In this document: positions 6,628 through 10,090 of the stretch, piece after piece
How positions within the stretch are numbered: the stretch's first letter is position 1
Layout of the letters: the number at the start of each line of letters is the position of its first letter
Source of the DNA: an uncultured Sutterella sp.
Lineage (GTDB): Bacteria; Pseudomonadota; Gammaproteobacteria; Burkholderiales; Burkholderiaceae_F
NCBI GenBank assembly: GCA_902477615.1
Contig: CABSHY010000029.1
Location: 1 to 10,090, forward strand
DNA: 10,090 bases
Direction: 5' to 3'
Position numbers and translations under genes: made by a program
Notes under the pieces: model-generated
Databases searched by the model: none
Told to the model about the DNA's origin: nothing
Seen by the model: the letters and a program-made list of their open reading frames with translations, nothing else

Positions 6628-6664
6628 AAAGTTCCCATGGTTGTTAACTTTAAGGATTCGATAT

Positions 6665-7942
6665 TTAAGAGTTCAGTCGCTTGATAAGAGCAATCAAAGC
6701 AGAAAAACCAATCGGCATACTTTGTTTGTCATCAGGATCAAAGTCCGCTCGGTGTTGACCATTGTGGTCTGCGCCATAGTAAAAGTGGGCAGCCTTACCA
6801 CCGTGTTTTTGAACTCGATCCATCAAAATGGTGACGTCTTCACTGCCGCCACGTTCGCTGTAGTAATCAACGTTATTGGGACCAACAATGGCTTTGGCTT
6901 CTTCTTCAATAAGTTTGGCCAAGTCTTTGTCAGGATTCATCGTAAATGCTTGTCCAACTTTACTGATTTGGTATTGGACATCGAAGGCCTCGGCGTTGGC
7001 TTTGACGGCGCGTTCGACTTGGTTAAACATGTATTGACACAAGTCATTCGTAGCGCCTCGAACTTCCATTTGCATCACGGCATGAACAGGGACAACGTTG
7101 CGCATTTCGCCAGCAACGATTTTCCCGCAACTGACCGTGGTTAAGCCATCGCCGTGTCGAGGAAGGCTGCCCACCATAACAGCAGTGTGGCAGGCAGCCA
7201 TCAAAGCATTGCGACCGTCTTGAGGGTTGGCCACCGAGTGAGCGGGTTGACCGGTGAAGGAGACATCAAATTTAATGGTTGCGTTGTAACCGGGATCGGT
7301 CACCGTAATTTGGCCTAAACGGGGCGTGCAACCAATGTGGCTCGCCAAGAAATAATCAGCATCATCAACGACACCGGCTTCGGCCATGGCAAGAGCGCCA
7401 CGAGTGCCTTCTTCGGCCGGTTGGAAAAGCAGCTTGATGGTACCTGTGAGTTCATCTTGGTGATCTGCAATCCAATGAGCGATGGTTAAACCGATGGCAG
7501 CGTGACAGTCATGTCCGCAGGCGTGCATGACGCCCTCATATTCACTCGCAAAATGTTCTTTACGAGGAATGTGGTTGGGGTCTTGTGTTTCGGGGATGTA
7601 GAGCGCATCAATATCGAAACGCAAAACCGTTGTGGGGCCAGCTTTACTACTACGCCAAATACCGACGGCGCCCGTATAGCCTTGCATATCTTCGATTTCT
7701 TTGGCGGAAATCCCTGCGGCTAAAGCGCGTTCAATTCCAAGATTGACTTCATTTTCATAACGTCCCATGACAAACTCTGGGTTGATAGCTTGTTTGCCTT
7801 TGAGGACTTCAAAGCCCAGTTCTTCGAGTCGTCTGACGATTAAGGCCGTTGTGCGAAATTCTGTCCAACCCGTTTCAGGTTTGGCGTGAATATCTCGACG
7901 AATTTTGACCATTTCGTCACGGTATTGAGTTGCGTCATTCAT
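6665..7942 (-). CDS. abgA: M20D-family amidohydrolase, AbgA-like (p-aminobenzoyl-glutamate hydrolase type)
   Basis: Cytoplasmic metallopeptidase-like amidase that hydrolyses an N-acyl amino acid bond. Remembered E. coli AbgA (436 residues) fits along the whole 425 residues: EFRTTAL near the N-terminus, an insertion at about 52-90 shared with AbgA, MHACGHDCHAAIGL (139-152), FQPAEEGTRGA (173-183), AGVVDDADYF, RNVVP and GSEDVTILMDRVQKHGG. Likely metal ligands are C142, H144, E178, H202 and H397, with E177 the catalytic base. The dimerisation lid spans about 215-325 (GQPAHS and DGRNAL). AbgA normally pairs with AbgB in E. coli; no AbgB or AbgT is visible here, so the natural substrate may be another aryl- or acyl-amino acid. 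ATG 7942 has only a weak AAGAGA Shine-Dalgarno. The gene lies 66 bp downstream of the porin, with a 13-bp inverted repeat and candidate promoter in the gap, and ends in a strong terminator. Confidence 0.9.
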   Translation of the reverse strand: MNDATQYRDEMVKIRRDIHAKPETGWTEFRTTALIVRRLEELGFEVLKGKQAINPEFVMGRYENEVNLGIERALAAGISAKEIEDMQGYTGAVGIWRSSKAGPTTVLRFDIDALYIPETQDPNHIPRKEHFASEYEGVMHACGHDCHAAIGLTIAHWIADHQDELTGTIKLLFQPAEEGTRGALAMAEAGVVDDADYFLASHIGCTPRLGQITVTDPGYNATIKFDVSFTGQPAHSVANPQDGRNALMAACHTAVMVGSLPRHGDGLTTVSCGKIVAGEMRNVVPVHAVMQMEVRGATNDLCQYMFNQVERAVKANAEAFDVQYQISKVGQAFTMNPDKDLAKLIEEEAKAIVGPNNVDYYSERGGSEDVTILMDRVQKHGGKAAHFYYGADHNGQHRADFDPDDKQSMPIGFSALIALIKRLNS

Positions 7943-7966
7943 TATTGAAGTCTCTTATGAAGTTGT

Positions 7967-7998
7967 GTGTAGCAAATGCATTAAAGCATTTGCTACAC
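7967..7998. repeat. Perfect 13-bp inverted repeat between porin and amidohydrolase genes
   Basis: GTGTAGCAAATGC (7967-7979) and GCATTTGCTACAC (7986-7998) are exact reverse complements around a 6-bp centre. As RNA this is a strong hairpin, but no U-run follows on either strand (ACACAACTT on the minus strand), so it is not a classical terminator. It could be an mRNA-stabilising or attenuating hairpin after the porin message. As DNA it could be a dimer operator, because its centre is a -10-like hexamer. Confidence 0.85.
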
Positions 7999-8008
7999 GG
8001 TTGAACAA
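7980..8008 (-). promoter_or_regulatory. Candidate extended -10 promoter for the amidohydrolase gene
   Basis: On the minus strand TTGTTC (8008-8003) is followed after exactly 17 bp by TTTAAT (7985-7980, five of six to TATAAT), preceded by TGC, an extended -10 motif. The -35 match is only three of six. A start about 7 bp downstream would leave a leader of roughly 30 nt to ATG 7942. The -10 is the exact centre of the 13-bp dyad, so a bound dimer would block it. This is inference from consensus matching. Confidence 0.4.
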
Positions 8009-9154
8009 TTAGAAGTTATGCGTAATACCTAAGAGAGCACTGTATTTTTCATCCCATTGTTCGAGGGCGGCGATTTCGTCTTCATTCTTCGTAGCGTTAG
8101 CAACGAGATAAAGTTGCGTGCGCTTAGAGAGCTTGTGTTCAATACCAGCGCTCAAGCGCTGACGACTACCGTCAACCGTCGTGCCATTAGTCATTTCTTT
8201 TTCACCATCAAAGTAGGCGTAAGAGCCGATAAGCGTCGTGGGGCCGGCAACCTTCCAGCGGAAACCGGTGATGTAAACCATGGCATCAACACCATTGGCT
8301 TCTGCTGCCGTGGCTTCTGCCGTACCAGCTTCGTTAAGCGTACGGTTTTGAGAGCGCCAGAAGCTCATCGTGCGCCAATCCTTCATGTATTGAGCACCCA
8401 AATACACGTAGAGGGCTTCGGTCATGGCATAGCGCATACCCATTTGCACTTCGACAGAGTCTTCGCGGACAGAGTTTGAACCGACGTTACCCCCCATAAT
8501 CGTAGAAGCACCTAAAGAAGCATTCAAACGATCATCAGCATAGGTAATCAAAGCAGCGGCAACACGATCGTTGTTACCGGCACCCGTGACTTCGTCGCCA
8601 GCCGTTTGGAAGGAGTACGTGGCGCCTACTTGCCAACCGGCGATGCGGGGAGAGTAGTAGGTGATGGCGTTATCAACACGGCTGTCGGTAGCAAAAATGC
8701 CGGAAATCGTGAAGTCGCCCGTGTAACCGGTTTCAAACGGGTCAAAGTAAGCAAGACCGCGAGCATACGGAGAGTTCGTGGACGTGACCGTACCCATACG
8801 GCCAAAGCCTAATTCGCCGTATTGCTTAGATTGCAAAGCCAAAATAGAACGACGACCGAAAGCCTTACCGGAAATCGTATCTTTACCGGTATCGAGGTCA
8901 AAACCGTTTTCTAAGTAACCGCGAACAGACAAATCGTCACTGATTTTTTCGCGAATGTTAATGCCCCAACGGGAACCGCCGTTGGTCATTTGAAATTGGG
9001 TTTTGGCTTTTGCGCCGCCGGAGAAGTGGTTAACTTCGATGCCAACGTCGGCTTTACCGTAAATTTCAACGTCAGCGGCCAAAGCAGAGCCAACGCAACC
9101 CATACCGAATAAGGTACCCACCAAAAGGGCGGTCGTAGTTTTATTTGTAGACAT
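8009..9154 (-). CDS. Gram-negative general porin (betaproteobacterial OmpC/Porin_4 type)
   Basis: Outer-membrane trimeric beta-barrel channel for small hydrophilic solutes. From ATG 9154 it has 381 residues, usual for the family. The first 26 residues are a Sec signal peptide (KTTTALLVGTLFGMGCVGSALA), with cleavage likely at ALA/ADVEIYGK. The mature protein opens with the VEIYGKADVGIE strand and closes with LLGITHNF, a terminal phenylalanine recognised by the BAM machinery. Alternating strands such as ELGFGRMGTV, WQVGATYSF and LYVYLGAQYM, and a long negatively charged and polar loop, fit a 16-strand porin with a constriction loop near the EFGYTGDF-like segment (FETGYTGDF). An in-frame TTG 15 bp upstream gives a poor leader, while GGAA (9167-9164) 9 nt before ATG 9154 supports this start. 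It is divergent from the DcuC gene and upstream of the AbgA-like gene. Specific solute is unknown. Confidence 0.93.
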   Translation of the reverse strand: MSTNKTTTALLVGTLFGMGCVGSALAADVEIYGKADVGIEVNHFSGGAKAKTQFQMTNGGSRWGINIREKISDDLSVRGYLENGFDLDTGKDTISGKAFGRRSILALQSKQYGELGFGRMGTVTSTNSPYARGLAYFDPFETGYTGDFTISGIFATDSRVDNAITYYSPRIAGWQVGATYSFQTAGDEVTGAGNNDRVAAALITYADDRLNASLGASTIMGGNVGSNSVREDSVEVQMGMRYAMTEALYVYLGAQYMKDWRTMSFWRSQNRTLNEAGTAEATAAEANGVDAMVYITGFRWKVAGPTTLIGSYAYFDGEKEMTNGTTVDGSRQRLSAGIEHKLSKRTQLYLVANATKNEDEIAALEQWDEKYSALLGITHNF

Positions 9155-9206
9155 AGTACAAAGTTCCAAGAAGAGAAAAAGTTATGCACAAAAAAAGGCG
9201 ATATTC

Positions 9207-9235
9207 ATTATTCCGCTACGCACTATTTCTGTCCG
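9207..9235 (-). promoter_or_regulatory. Candidate porin promoter
   Basis: On the minus strand CGGACA (9235-9230, four of six to TTGACA) and AATAAT (9212-9207, five of six to TATAAT) are separated by exactly 17 bp. The predicted start near 9200 would give a leader of about 45 nt. The 24-bp palindrome lies upstream, at about -60 to -85, a position typical of activator sites. Consensus matching only. Confidence 0.45.
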
Positions 9236-9260
9236 TTAGTAATTTCCGTACGTTCGTCAA

Positions 9261-9284
9261 CAGATAACAGTTAACTGTTATCTG
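9261..9284. promoter_or_regulatory. Perfect 24-bp palindrome, probable operator between porin and dcuC
   Basis: CAGATAACAGTT (9261-9272) is followed directly by its exact reverse complement AACTGTTATCTG (9273-9284), with no spacer and no mismatch. It lies in the 213-bp divergent gap between the porin (start 9154) and the DcuC-type gene (start 9368), and no U-run follows, so an operator is more likely than a terminator. The right arm overlaps a weak possible -35 for the plus-strand gene (CTGTTA 9275-9280, 17 bp before CCTAAT 9298-9303). I do not recognise it as a CRP, FNR or ArcA site; the cognate regulator is not in the window. Confidence 0.8.
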
Positions 9285-9367
9285 AGATGGCGCTATTCCT
9301 AATGTCGTCTTTGATGGGTGATTTGTAAGATGTAAGCTCTCGCTCGTGTGTTCTTGGAGGAACATTT

Positions 9368-10090
9368 ATGTCAATCACGTTTTGGGTCGCTTTGGTCATT
9401 ATTGCCGCGACGATTTACGCCCTTGTGAAGCGCTACGAAACCCGTTTAGTGCTCTTCACTGCGGGTCTTTTGATGTGTTTAGTTACGTTGGATCCGATGG
9501 CGGCTTTAAATCAGTTCGCTAAGTCGATGACGACCGGTAACTTGATTCAATCCATCTGTTCTGCCATGGGTTTTGCTTTTTTGGTGAGCTATACCAAGGC
9601 TGATATCCATTTGGTGCAATTGTTGACGCGTCCGATGCGCTCTTTAGGGATTTTTGTGATTCCCTGCTGCGCTCTCTTAACGACGGTTATTAATGCTGCT
9701 ATTCCGTCTGCCGCGGGGTGCGCTGCTGCTGTGGGGGCAACGTTGATTCCTTTGATGATTCGCTCTGGCATCTCTCCTGCTGCTGCCGCTGCCGCTGTTT
9801 TGGCCGGTACCTACGGTTCTAACTTCAACCCCGGTGGTGCTCACCCGGTGATGATTTCCGGTATGGCCGGGATTGAACCGATGGAATTCATCATTCAAAA
9901 TGCTCCCATTTTTGCCACGTTGAGTGTCATTGGTGCTGTCATGATCACCGTTGTGGCTTTTGTTTTAAAGGATCATAAGAGCTCTGCATCCGCAGAAGGT
10001 ATTGAAACGGACGCCACGGGCGGTATCGAAAAGGTGAATGTTTTGTTTGCCTTTGCTCCGATGTTGCCGTTGATTATTTTGCTTTTAGGC
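9368..10090 (+). CDS. DcuC-family C4-dicarboxylate transporter (N-terminal part, runs off the window)
   Basis: Inner-membrane secondary carrier of the DcuC family, which exchanges or exports C4-dicarboxylates such as succinate and fumarate in anaerobes. 241 codons are open from ATG 9368 to the end of the window without a stop; family members have about 450, so roughly half is seen. Hydrophobic segments lie at about residues 4-22, 26-44, 54-74, 90-112 and further on. The signature region has PSAAGCAAAVGATLIPLMIRSGISPAAAAAAV, here described as the helix-hairpin at about 114-145, then YGSNFNPGGAHPVM and an IEPMEFI stretch, matching the order in E. coli DcuC. Two internal regions are polar (about 205-220), as in the central loop. 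The start is secure: GGAGG (9356-9360) is 7 nt upstream. It is divergent from the porin. Substrate specificity is inferred from the family; a related tricarboxylate or amino-acid carrier cannot be excluded. Confidence 0.85.
   Translation, partial: MSITFWVALVIIAATIYALVKRYETRLVLFTAGLLMCLVTLDPMAALNQFAKSMTTGNLIQSICSAMGFAFLVSYTKADIHLVQLLTRPMRSLGIFVIPCCALLTTVINAAIPSAAGCAAAVGATLIPLMIRSGISPAAAAAAVLAGTYGSNFNPGGAHPVMISGMAGIEPMEFIIQNAPIFATLSVIGAVMITVVAFVLKDHKSSASAEGIETDATGGIEKVNVLFAFAPMLPLIILLLG

Noticed and set aside
6641..7144. Plus-strand open frame of 167 codons opposite the amidohydrolase
   Set aside because: It is the shadow of a conserved M20 gene and reads across that gene's 3' end; no recognisable domain or start signal.
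8057..8479. Plus-strand open frame of 140 codons opposite the porin
   Set aside because: Antisense shadow of a strongly conserved barrel protein, without a Shine-Dalgarno.
9255..9260. TTGACG on the minus strand as the porin -35
   Set aside because: It matches the consensus well, but no -10-like hexamer lies 16-18 bp downstream; CGGACA/AATAAT has correct spacing.

Overview
The window looks like chromosomal DNA of a host-associated betaproteobacterium, most likely of the Sutterellaceae (Parasutterella, Turicimonas or Sutterella type). This is an inference. It rests on the moderate GC content, a DksA that has lost most of its zinc-finger cysteines, a betaproteobacterial-type 16-strand porin, and a porin, amidohydrolase and C4-dicarboxylate carrier cluster that would suit an asaccharolytic gut anaerobe. 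No phage, IS, integrase, tRNA, rRNA or CRISPR sequence was found.

Layout: (1) Plus strand, 43-2889: rlmI (23S rRNA m5C methyltransferase) and a YjiA/CobW-family metal-binding GTPase, 21 bp apart and probably one operon. After a 192-bp gap comes dksA, closed by a strong terminator at about 2915-2947. (2) Minus strand, 2968-5564: a HAD pyrimidine-5'-nucleotidase-like gene followed by sppA (signal peptide peptidase), 26 bp apart. It converges on dksA. (3) Minus strand, 5613-6536: a small stand-alone FtsK/SpoIIIE motor ATPase, with rho-independent terminators directly before and after it. (4) Minus strand, 6665-9154: an outer-membrane porin followed by an AbgA-like M20 amidohydrolase, with a perfect 13-bp inverted repeat between them. 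(5) Plus strand, 9368 to the window end: the first 241 codons of a DcuC-family carrier, divergent from the porin. A perfect 24-bp palindrome lies in the intergenic region between them.

How the parts may work together: the right-hand module reads as one uptake and catabolic unit. The porin admits small anionic solutes, the M20 enzyme cleaves an N-acyl amino acid or p-aminobenzoyl-glutamate-like amide in the cytoplasm, and the DcuC-type carrier moves dicarboxylates across the inner membrane. The 24-bp palindrome is a good candidate for a shared operator. The left-hand module is housekeeping: ribosome modification, metal homeostasis, stringent response and membrane protein turnover.

The least explained items are five: the near-continuous 57-bp inverted repeat that buries the rlmI start codon at the window edge; the lone FtsK motor; the HAD gene whose ATG touches the U-tract of a terminator and has no visible Shine-Dalgarno; the 13-bp dyad centred on an extended -10 element; and the 24-bp palindrome. 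I see no convincing wholly new multi-gene system here.
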